Below are positions 10,680 through 22,416 of a stretch of DNA of 64,000 nt, one piece after another (position 1 is the stretch's first letter; each line of letters opens with the position of its first letter). Made by a program: the position numbers and the translations under genes. The stretch comes from Umbilicaria muhlenbergii (taxonomy: Eukaryota; Ascomycota; Lecanoromycetes; Umbilicariales; Umbilicariaceae), in assembly GCA_000611775.1 (NCBI GenBank), contig KK106981.1, forward strand, positions 3,814,129 to 3,878,128. The letters are read 5' to 3'. The notes under the pieces are model-generated. The model was not told the origin of the DNA and did not search any database. It saw only the letters and a program-made list of their open reading frames with translations.

Positions 10680-12335
10680 ATGAGTGATGCAGAGGGTGAA
10701 GAGCAACAGCCGTCTTCAGCGGAAAACACGAACTCGGTAGAAGATCTGCTCAGAAGATGTCATTGCCTCCTCAACGAGCTCGAGGAGTTTAAAACATTTC
10801 TGGTAGATCAGAAGAAGGAGAATGCGGTAGAATTCCGGCAGTTTTACAATTCCGTAGCATCGGAATTGAAGTCTTTAGAGAAGGTATGCGGACTCTTGAG
10901 CAAGGCTGTTTCTCCGAGTACTAATGTGGGCATCCAGCTCTCCAACGCGGATCCGACCGCAGACCGCACAATCCACACTCTCCGCTCCTCCAATCTGCCC
11001 TTCTATACTGCGGTATGGGCAGCAGCGAAATCATGTACCGGCTTGGTGACGTTCAACAAGCGGTTTTATTGGGATGCGCAACCAACACGAGATGTGAAAA
11101 GGGGAGCGAAGCCCAAGCGGAGAAGTGCATTAGTAGATATAGTCGCCCAGGATGGCGCGGAATGGGTCAAGGTGTCCACGATCACGGAATCAAGACTTTT
11201 ATTCGAACTAGCGAAGGCGGGCTGGGAGTGCGGGGATTCAACGGACGATAGTGAAGACGAGCGTGAAAATGGTGATCTGTCTTCCGGTTCTCGCGCATGG
11301 AAGGCCGAGGACAAAGACTCCGACGACGGCAAAGTCGAGCTCATAAAGCTAGCAGAAGACCTGAAAAAGGCCGCCAGCTGCACCCGCGTCCGCTACCGCC
11401 ACCCCGCCATCCGCTTCGTGCTGCCCAAACTCCACACCCACTCCGTCCCCGAAATCGCCGCCATCCTCGCCGCCATCCGCGCAACAGGCGCCACCGTCCA
11501 AACCGCCTCCGACCTCGCCCTCCCCACCGATGCAGTCCCAAACGGCACCAAACCCCCACTCACACCAAAATTCTCCCGCCTCCTCCCCCACCCCTTCACC
11601 CACTTCACCCCCACCCTCAATATCGACTGCACCATCCTCCTCGCCCTCGTCTCAGACCTCAGCCACCACCCTATCGTCCCGGAGCCCTGGTTCCACAAAG
11701 CCATCACGCGCCAGATAGCGCTCGAAGCGCGCGAGCATCTCTTGCCGAGTAGCTTGTACCCCGCGCTGGGGGGGCGGGATCTGGTGTGTACGACTGAGGC
11801 GGCGAGGAGGATGAGGGAGATTGTGGCGTGTATTGGTACGGAGGCGGAGAAGGCGAGGACGGGGATCGTGATGGGTGATGTACTTATCGGGGAGGGGGGG
11901 CAGGGGTTGAACGAGGGGTTGGGGAGGTGGAGCCAGCATGCCGTGCCGGTCGATTTGCGATTGCCGATTCGAGAGGTTGCGGGTGGGGTGGATGGTTGGA
12001 GGGAGTTGTCGCGGGTGCAGCAGAAGGTGGCGGGGAGGTTGACGGTGATTAATCGGAGTGTTTTTTTGTATGGCTGGGTTGAGGGGGTTACGACCGTTAG
12101 TTCTAATCGCACGGTTGCGAAACTCATTGAGGGGATTGTGGAGGAGGAGATGGAAGGGGAGAGGGAGGAGGAGAGGGGGCCTGATGTTTGGTTGTGCGGG
12201 ACGGCGAGGAGTTTGGTGGGGAAGGAAAAGGGGAGACGAGGAAGTAATGGGGTGGGTGGGGGTTGTTATGATGATGATGATGGTGATGGTGATGGTGATG
12301 GTGATGATAGCACGGATGTTCGTGAGCAGAGATAG
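10680..12335 (+). CDS. DUF1308 (UPF0415/C7orf25-like) protein
   Basis: A single exon encoding 551 aa from the ATG at 10680; the frame is open a little further up but has only a TTG there. The N-terminal 100 residues contain a helical LLRRCHCLLNELEEFKTFL segment. A middle region includes LPFYTAVWAAAKSCTGLVTFNKRF and VDIVAQDGAEWVKVST. The C-terminal part has the conserved DUF1308 core NIDCTILLALVSDLSHHP, with the Asp expected of a PIN-like nuclease fold, then TEAARRMREIVACIGTEAE. The family has no firm biochemical role. The protein ends in a low-complexity DDDDGDGDGDG run encoded by a GATGGT microsatellite. It shows a sharp C-rich to G-rich change at about 11730. Confidence 0.78.
   Translation: MSDAEGEEQQPSSAENTNSVEDLLRRCHCLLNELEEFKTFLVDQKKENAVEFRQFYNSVASELKSLEKVCGLLSKAVSPSTNVGIQLSNADPTADRTIHTLRSSNLPFYTAVWAAAKSCTGLVTFNKRFYWDAQPTRDVKRGAKPKRRSALVDIVAQDGAEWVKVSTITESRLLFELAKAGWECGDSTDDSEDERENGDLSSGSRAWKAEDKDSDDGKVELIKLAEDLKKAASCTRVRYRHPAIRFVLPKLHTHSVPEIAAILAAIRATGATVQTASDLALPTDAVPNGTKPPLTPKFSRLLPHPFTHFTPTLNIDCTILLALVSDLSHHPIVPEPWFHKAITRQIALEAREHLLPSSLYPALGGRDLVCTTEAARRMREIVACIGTEAEKARTGIVMGDVLIGEGGQGLNEGLGRWSQHAVPVDLRLPIREVAGGVDGWRELSRVQQKVAGRLTVINRSVFLYGWVEGVTTVSSNRTVAKLIEGIVEEEMEGEREEERGPDVWLCGTARSLVGKEKGRRGSNGVGGGCYDDDDGDGDGDGDDSTDVREQR
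12267..12308 (+). repeat. GAT/GATGGT microsatellite inside a coding tail
   Basis: Tandem GATGAT and GATGGT units encode an Asp/Gly run at the C-terminus of the DUF1308 protein. Length variation would change only the run length because the unit is a multiple of three. Confidence 0.9.
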
Positions 12336-12498
12336 GAAATTGCGATGATGCTTGGTTGGTCTTTAGTCGGGGCAATACTTCTACAGAATCCAAGACGCCG
12401 TTCCTCCCATGCATGGTATTCTGCACCTGCCTTGGAATTTGCTCGAAGAAAGGACTTGGAAAATGCGCTACAGGTGAGCGTGCAAAGAGAGGTGATCT

Positions 12499-14426
12499 TC
12501 AATCGTTCTTTCCCGTCAGTTTCTGCCGCTCCATCGAATTCCGCGGCGATTCCTCGTCGTCGGACCATTTGTCCGCATCATCACCAACAGCGAACATCGT
12601 CTCGCCGTCTAGAGATTGCCTTGGGTGTTGGTTGTCGCTGACCGGTTTCGGCGGCACCGGAGAAAGTGGTCTGTTAGCACCACCGTTCGGCGCTCCCAAT
12701 TCAGGCGGCGACCTGGCATCCCCGTCTTCCTCATCGAGCGAGCCGCCAAAAGAAGCAATCTCGAAGCCCTCGTCATCTTGTGCGAGCTATGTCATGTCAG
12801 CGCGAAACGTGCGCTCCCTGACGGGAGGGGCTTACCTCATCGCTCATAGCGAATCTACGATTGTTCGGAGTAGGCCGCCATAAGTACGCGACATAAGCGA
12901 TGTCAATCAAATAAACGAGATTCAACCAGCCGTCGAGAATGAACCATCTAGTCTGCCAATGATCCGGCACGAAATCCGGGTCGCTCCTGGCGGCAAAAGT
13001 GAAGGAATTTACAAAGAAGAAGCCGAAGATGACCATGATACTGCCCAAGATACACCACCATAGTTTCTTGTACATCATGGCCTTGACGGTCTGTTTCCTC
13101 TGAAGCAGATCCTTCATCGTGAGGTTTAGAGAGTTTAGTGTCCACACATAGAATGCTGTGAGTGTGCCCGCTAGAGGTAAGATCACTAGCAGTACCAGCG
13201 GTCCTGCGTCGTCTGGCGTGATGCTTAGACTGCCCACGGCATAAATGACTCCAAATGCGAAGTGGGCCAGGGCTAGGAAGCGCACGTAGATCATTGTCTT
13301 GCCGAGGCTAGGCTTGACAACACCATATCCCATGCAGACTATCAGAAGGAGGAAAAAAGAGAAAGAGTTGCGTCCGGCATTGAGAATGGATACTATGACC
13401 AGCCAGACTTTGGCAACAGCATTGAAGCCGTGGCGGTTTTGGTAGTCTACGCTGATCAGTATAATATGAGACAGCTTGCTTGTAAGGAAACTTTACCATA
13501 GAAGCCCCATGTCATCAACTGCTCGACAATGAGAAAGACTATGATGGCGGTGATGTAGTTCTGTACAGGTACTGGAGGTAAAATATCAATTAAAACCGCT
13601 ATAATTCGATGCAGTGATACTCACAGATATCGTGCCGATTCTGTACGTAAAGGAATGCCCAGAACCTAGGGGTTGTTAGTATGTTTCAACAAAAAATGCT
13701 AGCACAAGTATTAACGTACGCTCCCACCACAGCGTATACGATCGCCAGACCTCCATAAAATGGTAGTTTCGCAATCTGAGCAGCTGGAAGCTCTCCGTAC
13801 GCATTGCGGAACTCCACAACAGCTTTATATTCTTGCACACTATAGCCATACGTGCCGACACAGTAGTAACCCGTCTTCTTGATGTCATACTTGATTGGCT
13901 TAGGATCTCGTAGGTGGATTGCGCGGGAGACGATCTCGTTGGTGGAGACGGCCGTTGCGTTGGCGCTGAGGATGAAAGATCCTAGCTTTTCCTCCGTGCA
14001 AAGGCCAGCTTGTACGTTCGCATCGTTGCAGCTGAATTCCTTCTATGGTGCCCAAGAGCGTCAGCATTGCCTTTTCATATGCCAGATTGATTATCGCCAA
14101 CCTTGGTCGAGTCTGGTGTCGGATAAGCCCCAAACAGATGCTCATCCCTCCATTCAAAGATAACCAAGCTGACTACAGGGTCGGAATCATCTTCGGGCGC
14201 GTCTTTAATTGCGGTGAACAGGATGAATGGTGGAGTGGAGCCTCCCCAGGACTTCTGGCTGTACATTCCCGAACATTGTTGCCTACTGTTATCTTTCTGA
14301 TTCTATTTCGACGTCAGACAAGTTAGGCACTAATGGGAGAACCATACATACCAGCTCAACCTCGCTGGCTACCGTGCATACTGCTCCAATGCTCAGAAGC
14401 AGTAGGGCATGAAGCCACCTTTTCAT
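12499..14426 (-). CDS. PTM1: PTM1-like lung seven-transmembrane receptor family protein
   Basis: Seven exons: 14426-14352, 14296-14102, 14042-13720, 13665-13625, 13571-13497, 13446-12836, 12786-12499, giving 535 aa; all phases agree. A signal peptide (MKRWLHALLLLSIGAVCTVA) leads to a lumenal domain with paired cysteines (QQCSGMYSQ, FSCNDANVQAGLC, YYCVGTYGY). The seven-helix GOST/LU7TM region begins at LPFYGGLAIVYAVVGAFWAF and includes DILPVQNYITAIIVFLIVEQ, the RNSFSFFLLLIVCMGYGVVKPSLG core and GSIMVIFGFFFVNSFTFAA. The cytosolic tail is acidic and Ser/Pro-rich. Yeast Ptm1 is about the same length and is found in Golgi-derived vesicles; the family is linked to membrane trafficking. The 41-nt fourth exon is unusually small. 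Divergent from NCS2, 354 bp apart. Confidence 0.92.
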
Positions 14427-14780
14427 GATCTCCCTCCCCTATACCGGGCCTGAACGTCAATCTGCGCGTTTTAGGCCGGGCGCACGTGTTGACGATATCT
14501 ATCGAGGCGTCTTTTAGTTATCGCGCTAATTAGCAACAGAAAGAGAATGTCCACATATGAGACTTGATGTTAACGAGGCTCCAGGGTTGTCGAATAAAGT
14601 GTCCAGAGGTGCAACAGCAGGAAGCTCTTACCACAGCCCCGTCGGCTTTTAGCCGGCCCGCAGGCCCTAAGGTAAGGCAATGTCGATCTCCCGAACTCTT
14701 TCGACATGAGTGCGAGGAGCGTCGTAGATAAAATTTCACCGTCGTAGTTCGAAGAATTACATCCACTAATTCTTCTCACA
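14427..14780. promoter_or_regulatory. Shared PTM1/NCS2 divergent promoter region
   Basis: 354 bp between two start codons in opposite directions, so both promoters must lie here. No TATA box or clear palindrome stands out; no gene is seen. Confidence 0.5.
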
Positions 14781-15999
14781 ATGGCGGGCAAGTATACTGA
14801 TGGCACCATTGAAGGCGACGCCGTACTATGCGCTAGATGTCATGTATCGGAGGCTACCCTAGTGGTGCGGACAGACCACATCTGCAGGTGAGTCTCCTCC
14901 ATGGCAGGAACAAGAACACTGTATTGCTTACACCTTCCCCAGGGAATGCTTCATGAATTATGTAGGAACTAAAGTCGCCAAAAAGATGGAGTCCTATCGT
15001 GTACGAAATGCCTCGTTGGGACAGCCGAGAACAGTTCTGCTTCCACTTTCTTTCGGTGTTTCCTCCATTACGCTGTTGCACATACTTGACCGGCAGATCA
15101 ATACCCAGCTGGAGCGGACAAGTCGGACTGGGTACTCTATACACGTTCTCATTGTGGATGAGTCAATCCTCTCTGGAGGATATTTTGATACCGAACAGGA
15201 AAGCTTACTCAAGCAAAGATACCCCAGGCATGTGTTTTCAACTGTACCACTCGAAGACGTTTTTGACAGCCATATACATTCTGACATTGAATTGCCGAAC
15301 CTCGGAATGGTTGATACTGAGTACTCTACATTGTCAAATAAGAAAAAACTGCAAGGTCTTATGGCGTCTCTCCCTTCACCTACTTCAAGATTCGATATAG
15401 CCAGTATACTGAGAGCACGGCTTATCGTTGGTTTTGGCAAACTTCGTGGCTGTCATAGCGTTGTCTGGGGAGACTCCACTACACGATTGGCAGAAAAGAC
15501 CCTGTCAGAGACAGCCAAGGGAAGGGGTTTCTCTTTGCCGTGGCAGACTGCTGATGGTTCTTCACCACATGGCATTACCTTCCATTATCCCCTTCGAGAT
15601 CTCTTGAAGAAGGAGCTAGTAACTTATTCTATGTTGGCATCGCCATCATTGACTCCACTTATCACTCCTGGAACATCATCGGCCCAGGTATCCGCATCTT
15701 CAAAGGACACTACGATAGATGATCTTCTGAGCCAGTACTTTGAATCCGTGGAGCAAAATTATCCGAGTATCGTTGCTAATGTGGTACGGACGTCGAGCCG
15801 ACTCGACTCTCCAACACTCTTGGATGGGTACAAGCCATGTAGTGTTTGTGGCCTGCCCGTGGTGAACGGAACACAGGGCCTTCACGGATGGGGCGGGGAT
15901 CAGGCAGTGAAGCTGAATGAACATGTCAGCAGTATTGCAAGCAACGTCAATGACAAAGCATTTTGCTACGGATGCGCGAGATCGACGCTCAACTCTTAA
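14781..15999 (+). CDS. NCS2: Cytoplasmic tRNA 2-thiolation protein 2
   Basis: Two exons: 14781-14887 and 14943-15999, giving 387 aa. Ncs2/Ctu2 partners Ncs6/Ctu1 to thiolate the wobble uridine (mcm5s2U34) of Lys, Glu and Gln tRNAs, using sulfur carried by Urm1. The N-terminal zinc knuckle is visible as CARCHVSEATLVVRTDHICREC, split by the intron inside the Arg codon. PLSFGVSSITLLHIL corresponds to the PP-loop-like region; Ctu2 proteins keep this shape but lack full catalytic residues. RARLIVGFGKLRGCHSVVWGDSTTRLAE is conserved. The C-terminal CSVCGLPV...FCYGCAR pair forms a second zinc site. Length is typical for filamentous fungi. Confidence 0.93.
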
Positions 16000-16292
16000 G
16001 TTATCTACACATCTTCTACACATGCGGCTTGATATCACTATCAATTCTCTCGTTCTCACAATAATGTCAAACAAACCTAGACTACAAACAAACCCCCATG
16101 TCGAGGGGTGTATAAGGGTATCAGAAAATTCGGCGCCTGCAACCGGCTATTACAAAATCACGCCCAAACCCTGCACGCTATGACTACCCTCACGAAGGCC
16201 AATCTCGAGGGCACAAAGCCGTCATCCATCATCCCAAGGCGTCAAACTTCTTCACCATACCCAGTCGCTGGCGCCTGCGATGGCAGATGGGC

Positions 16293-17201
16293 TTATCCCC
16301 TCTCGACATCCCTCTCCTGGGTACGGCCGCTTTTGAAGCCACCGAACCATCCACCTCTGCTCCCGTCGGTGGTCTTTGCAGGTTGCGGCTTCGTAAGAAT
16401 AGGTTTCGAGCCTACTTTTCGATCTCCAGGTGCAGCCTCGTACTGTGGTGGAGCGTCTAGCGCACTGTCACCGACTGGATAGGCCATGTTTGTACGACCC
16501 GGCTGATCGACAAACACCGGTTGTTGTGATGTTCCGCTTCCTTGTTCAAGGGCCGCCTGCTTTGCCCTCTGCCCTTTCTTGATCAGAAATTTCTCCAACT
16601 CAATGGCATTCTTGGTGTTGCAGCGCCAAAGCGCATCCGCGAAATCGCCTAGGAAGGGGACAAGACCGATGAAGGCGTCAATGACGATGTTCATCACCAT
16701 TTTACTCTTCGTATTTTTGTCCAAGTCTTCGACCTTGCAGCAAGTGCGGTATACCATCAAGGCCATGAATACGTCCAGGGCATCGCCTAACCTGTGATGA
16801 TGTCAGTCTTACTAGTCTTCACTGAATACCAATGTTGTAACGAAGGAGCGGCCGGGGACTCACCCTGGGATTATTCCTATGAGACTGCTCCACCCAAAGC
16901 GTATGCCGCAGATATTTATACTGCTGTCTAGACGGTGCGCTCTTCGCTTGACCTTGTTAAGGACTTTGGCATCGTGCTGCGAGATCCCCTCCGGTACAGC
17001 TCGTTTGCGCTTTACAGTCTTGCCTGTTGGGTTGCCGTCGAGATCAGTCGCTGGGATTTGCTCATAGTATGCGTCCTGCGCAGTTGTCAGCGGTGATGTT
17101 ATCATCTGATTGCAGGATGTACTCACTTGGCTCCCGAAGTTGTTCGCTGTCGACTCTTTAAGAATGCGCTTGCTGACTTGTTTTGCGATAAAGCTTGCCA
17201 T
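16293..17201 (-). CDS. DUF4112 membrane-associated protein
   Basis: Three exons: 17201-17127, 17075-16864, 16791-16293, giving 261 aa. The N-terminus MASFIAKQVSKRILKESTANNFGSQ is amphipathic. The DUF4112 domain follows: AKVLNKVKRRAHRLDSSINICGIRFGWSSLIGIIPGLGDALDVFMAL, then KSKMVMNIVIDAFIGLVPFLGDFADALWRCNTKNA. The two hydrophobic GxxPxxGD repeats, in hairpin-like stretches, are the family hallmark. The tail is Pro/Gln-rich with a GGWFGGFKSG box. The family has no established biochemical role; a membrane association is inferred from the two hydrophobic stretches. The exon 2-3 joint falls within IIPG|LGDA and restores the motif perfectly. Confidence 0.85.
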
Positions 17202-18896
17202 TATAAACAGAGCGTGAGGAGTATGTTGAGAGTACAAAAGTGAAGACCAGCTTGCGTATCGGAGAAATCGAGACGGCGATTGTTAGGGATTATGTAGTTT
17301 GGCCCCGTCTGACGAAGACAGTGAAAGACTTGGCTTGTCTGACAACTGGTGCCTTTGTCAAAGAGCTTGAAACGCCGATGATGGATGTTGAGCGTGTCGC
17401 GGGCTATTCTCGGATTGACGAAGATGTGTAGGATTGAATGGCCAATGTGAAAGGTCGGGATGAATTAGGTATTTAAGGCTGCCTGTTCCAGATTCACATC
17501 TTGCCTCCGCGCAGCCTCAATTTGACTGGCCGACTGGGATTCCTGTTTACCGCCCTGCGTCATTGGAACTGTGACAGGGATCATGCGCTCTAAAGATAGC
17601 GCTAATGCGGCCGCCACAGTGGCGCAGAGAGCAAAGCCACAGTCATCCGAACTTACCTTAATTCGTAACCCTCTCAGGAAATGGCTGAAGATACCCCACA
17701 TGCGCTGAGTACTGTGGCGGTGGTGATACGTATTCTCTTTAGACCGTCTACGAGCACGCTTGACATTCCACAGCGTCAGAAGAGTGTCACTGCTTTTGTG
17801 ACAGCTCATCTACTCTACCTCAATCGTCCCCATTGGCGCCGATCAGGATATAAATAGACTAGGCGATTCACTTCGATCAAGGGCCTCATTGAATGATATG
17901 AAACAAGCGCAGCGTCATGTTCAGCGTTCACCCTTCGGGGTGGGACGATATCATCTGAAGTGACCAAGGAAACAAAATAGTCTTCGAGGTCCTTGGGATT
18001 TCGTAATTGCCCGCTTCCGTGGCTCCAGTATGGATGTCAACTCTTCCTTCTGCAGTCTTTGCAAATATTGATCTCCATGCCCGATTTGTTCCATCCTGAG
18101 ATGGATCAGAACTGCTCGCTACATTCGAGATGAGGATCTGTCTTGCATGGAGAAGATTACAATGAAATCTACGCTCGAGTAGTGATTGGTGCCCTGGCTG
18201 TCGGATCCATAAGCGTAATGAATTTGTCAAGTCTGGCAACCACTCATACCTTATGCCAACGCAGTGCTCTGCAAAAATGTACCTACAGCTTTTCGGCATA
18301 CCCTCACAATGATGCCAAGAAAAGGTTATCAGTTACGTTCCCCGCCAGCATTATAATGGAACGGTCATAGTGTGCATCTCCTATTCGTACAACATTGCGT
18401 TCTGTCATTATCAAAAGGCCGCGGGCCTCCCAAGCATAGTTTGGTTCTCGTAAAGGAATCAGCCTTCCTGGAGATAGTGAATAGACTTGAGAAGATCTTA
18501 GTGTCCATCTCTCTCGTGCAAATGTGAAGCATAGACTGTGCGCAATTCACTTCTTATTAAGAGTTTGAGGTAATTAGCGTCGACCAATGATCGGTTCGCC
18601 GCATCTACCCCGTAGCAAGACTGTTTGCCGTGTTTGTTCTTCAACTCGCAGCACCGTCGGACTGGGGAGACATAAAGCAGCACACCAACTACACAAGGCA
18701 ACTGTGAAGAGACACGGTCCGAAGACAATCCAAGCTCTTCATCAATCAATCGGAATTCTCGCAAAAGCTGATTGGTCATTTGATTCCCAGTCAACAGATT
18801 TCCCACGGAGACAGCAAACACCATCGCATCTCCTGGCATTCATCCCCCGCCCACGGCTTAGGTTAGGCGTGGATATGCTGGAGCCGTCAGATCAGG
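17202..18896. other. Mostly non-coding region between DUF4112 and DCP2 genes
   Basis: 1.7 kb with one weakly supported small gene (17465-17809, minus). Longer open frames on the minus strand at 17928-18299 and 18498-18839 lack recognisable domains and are separated by stops, so they may be remnants of a decayed gene or chance frames. Confidence 0.5.
17465..17809 (-). CDS. Small hypothetical protein, possibly with one intron
   Basis: An ATG at 17809 opens 114 codons on the minus strand. A plausible intron (GTAAGT donor near 17656, CAG acceptor near 17556) lies in frame, and removing it would leave a basic N-terminal half joined to a Gln/Ala-rich helical tail (SASQIEAARRQDVNLEQAAL). A TATA-like TATTTATA lies about 45 bp upstream of the ATG. 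I do not recognise the protein. Support is the intron-like signals and the upstream TATA only, so it may be spurious. Confidence 0.25.
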   Translation of the reverse strand: MSCHKSSDTLLTLWNVKRARRRSKENTYHHRHSTQRMWGIFSHFLRGLRIKVSSDDCGFALCATVAAALALSLERMIPVTVPMTQGGKQESQSASQIEAARRQDVNLEQAALNT

Positions 18897-21800
18897 ATGA
18901 CAGAGATAAAGATGCAGCTAGTAGACTGTGAGTGAACATGTCCAAAGACTGTATCCAGCACAGGGACGGGCTCCGCTCAGAGGCGCACTGCTCTCAGACG
19001 CCTCATTCGCTATCGGCTATTGTCTAATTCATCTGGTCGTTCATACTCCGCTGACGTCGCCTTCCAGGGCTCGATGACCTATGCGTACGTTTCATAATAA
19101 ACCTCCCTCAAGAAGAACTGCAATCAGTCGAACGAATATGCTTCCAAGTAGAAGAAGCACAATGGTTCTACGAGGATTTTATCCGCCCCCTCGATCCCAA
19201 CCTACCCTCACTCTCCCTCCGTAATTTCTGCCTACGGATCTTTCAGCACTGTCCTCTTCTTTCGGAATTTTCACCTTACCACCATTCCACGGCGTTTTCG
19301 GAGTTTTTAGCCTACAAGACACGCGTACCGGTACGAGGAGCTATAATGCTTAACGATGCTATGGATGAGGTCGTCTTGGTCAAGGGGTGGAAAAAGGGCG
19401 CGAATTGGAGTTTTCCGAGAGGGAAGATCAACAAGGATGAGAAGGACCTCGATTGTGCCATACGAGAAGTCTATGAAGAGACCGGATTCGATGTTAGGGA
19501 AGCAGGGTTAATCGGAAAAGATGAGGACGTAAAATATATTGAGGTCACCATGAGGGAGCAGCACATGCGACTATACGTCTTTAGGGGAGTCCCTTACGAT
19601 ACGCATTTCGAGCCACGTACAAGGAAAGAAATCAGCAAGATTCAGTGGTACAAGCTTTCGGAGCTACCTACGCTAAAGAAGAACAAGAACCATCAAGAAG
19701 GGCACGGAGAAGACTTGGCCGTCAATGCGAATAAGTTCTATATGGTGGCCCCATTCCTCGTGCCCTTGAAGAAATGGATCGCACAGCAAAGCAAGCATGA
19801 TGTGCTGAAAGGCTCCTACGAGAACCAGCTGGCGCCTACGGCTGTTCCTCAAGAGCATAAGACAGTTGAAACGCCCATCCCTGAGAAAATTAGTAATGGG
19901 CCTCCAGCGACAGATGACATGGGAAGGCTTGTGGCCAGTCTGCGGCAGTCTGGTCGAGTCCAAGGTAATAGTGACTTGCCCGGAATACCCCAAGTAAATG
20001 GGTCAAGAGAGGATGCAGCAGCACAGCTGAAAAGTCTTCTTCGTCTTCCCCAGCCAGAATTTACATCAGGGCCGGCTGTGCCGAAACTCGCCACCGCCGA
20101 TGAAGCAAAGTCAAATGCTTTGCTTGCGTTGTTGAGAGGAGGAAATCAGAACAACCAGACAATCGCGATCCAACCACCACCACAACCACCACCCCACACA
20201 CCTTTTGAACAAATCAGTGTGGCCGTACCAATACCCAAATCTCCAAGTCATCATCCATCGCAACCACCTCGCTTTTCAGAAATGCCTCCACCGCCGTCAT
20301 TCCCACTGTCTAGCCCTCCAGCTCAGGATCGGAATATCCACTCAGGACAAGCCGCCTATTCTTCTAACCGTCATCCTAAGATAATGCCACATCAACCTTT
20401 GGGTGTCTCGCAGTCTCCTACGCGGGTGACTGGAAGATATCCTGTAATGGCGCCACAGCCGCAGCGGCAACAGCAAGTTGTTAGTACCTCTCGTGACGGC
20501 GACTATGCCGTTCCTTCTTCGTCAGCAATGCAAGCACGCCATCAAGCACCAGCTCCTTACCGACGTACGGGCGACCCAGAGTTTGTTCAAGCATCGCAGA
20601 GCATCAACAACCTTCCGCCTTCGATCCCACCAGCCAGCAAATTACCACCCCCCAAACTGACCACCCATTCATCAGCTCTCCTCAATATCTTCAGAACTGG
20701 CAAGTCGGGCGATTGGGTTACAGAAGCTAAGCCCGTGGAATTACCCCAGTCACCCGTTCCAGCCTCTTCACCTGCAAAGCCACGTACCGTGACGGAAATG
20801 GAAACCCTGGCCTCACAAGCTGCGACCGATGATTTACGGCATCTTGAAGGCCAAAAGGATACACATCAAATGACAACACTACCCACAACTTTGCCTCGGA
20901 AGTCGAATATTGGCATAGCATCGGCGTCTTCCCAGTCGCTACCGTACCCTAGTCAGGACAGGGAGAAGGTTGTGGGGGCCTACTTCGATTCTGCTCAAGA
21001 TCCCAATAAGAACCTCATGGCCGATGCACAGAGTAGAGCGAATGTGTCAAGGACGCAGCATCAAGATGCCCTACTCAGTCTGTTTCGGAAGCCTTCTACA
21101 CCCGTTGCAGAGGTACCGAGTATACACAGTGCGGCACTTGAGCCACCTCCTGCGCCCGTTGAACTGTCAGCGATGCCGAGTCCTTCGCACTCTCGGGAGT
21201 CATCTCAGGTGACTAGCAGCATACTAGCTTTATCTTCCCAGGAAACCAACAATAGTCGCATTACCATAGCGAAGAGGCCTATTGCTCAACCGAAGCGCAA
21301 TAAAGCACCAGTATCAGCAACTGTAACAGGCCCGCTGAATCTCCCATTCGAGGCAAGCAGTAAGAAGACTAAGGATACCAAAACAGTCAATGGCTCTCTC
21401 AAAAAGCCCGGGGTATCGAGCGGTGTTCAAGCATCGCCGATGACGATCTTGTCCCGGCCTACAAATGTCCAGAAGCCAGCGCCTCAGACCCAAACTACAG
21501 ATATCGTTCCTGCAGCCAAGATATCTGGGTCACCCGCGCATTCGCCGCTTGCTGCAGCAAAACCTGTTGTAGGAAGGAAGGAGGCCCCCAAACCGTTTCA
21601 ACCACAAATACTTCGCAGACCGCCACAGCCGCAGCCCCCACCTCAACCACTTCCCTACGAGACGACTGCAGGTAGACTGACCCCGCCACCACCTCAAGCA
21701 CTGCCCATCGAAACAATCGCCGGTAGACCAACCCCACCACTACCATTGGCTCTTCCACCACCACAACACCGGCTCTCCTTTGACCGCCGCGACAGCCAGC

Positions 21801-22099
21801 CACAGGAACACAAACAAGCACTACTGTCGCTCTTCAACAAACCGTCTCCGGTTCCTCCTCCTTCAATGCCAGTGCAGACATCGATTGTCAGCCCACTGTC
21901 TGATCGGACAGTCCTAGACGAGAATCTTGCCTCTGTTCTCCCAACACCATCAAGATCTCGGATCGGTAGTCTGACTTCTATGATTGGTGATGGCTCGGTG
22001 AGACTGAGTATTGGGAAGCAGACGCCAAGGACGACACCTGTGGATAGGAGTTTTCTGCTGGGCTATTTGGAAGGGGTGGCTAAGGGCGATAGGCGATAG
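18897..22099 (+). CDS. DCP2: mRNA decapping enzyme catalytic subunit
   Basis: Two exons: 18897-18927 and 19068-22099, giving 1020 aa. The 31-nt first exon gives MTEIKMQLVD, and splicing creates the conserved WLDDLCVRFIINLP. Box A (VERICFQVEEAQWFYEDFIRP) and the regulatory domain come next. The Nudix domain follows, with the box GKINKDEKDLDCAIREVYEE, whose Glu residues bind the metal that cleaves m7G from capped mRNA. Box B (NKFYMVAPFLVPLKKWI) closes the catalytic core near residue 250. The remaining 760 residues are Pro/Gln/Ser-rich and disordered, dotted with short Leu-rich motifs of the type ALLSLF(R/N)KPS, which in yeasts recruit Edc3 and other decapping activators. A tail this long is normal in filamentous fungi. 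Confidence 0.95.
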
Positions 22100-22416
22100 G
22101 GATAGTGTCTTAGGGAGTTACTAGTTTTCTTGGTTGCTTCGATTAGGGGTCGAGCAAAGTTGCATTTTAATGCTCATCTGGTCATACGACGCACCCTCGA
22201 CGATGCGGGGCAAGATCAGAGCATATGTTATCTACATCTACGTTAACATGCGAGCACAGTAAGATCCAATTTAGCATCAAAACCTCCCATCGTAACTTCG
22301 CCATTGATTTAAGCTCGTGAACCCTACGCCACTAGAAAAATATCAGCGGCAATTGCCGTCCACCCACTCCCCTCCCTCAGTCAACCCACATCCATAGCAC
22401 CACATCCCATCCCATA
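22100..22416. other. Intergenic gap DCP2-IBA57
   Basis: 317 bp between two genes in the same direction, holding the DCP2 3' UTR and the IBA57 promoter. Nothing else is visible. Confidence 0.6.

Noticed and set aside
17928-18839. Minus-strand open frames of 123 and 113 codons that might be remnants of a kinase- or HeLo-type gene.
   Set aside because: No catalytic or domain motif could be recognised and the frames do not join by convincing splice sites.
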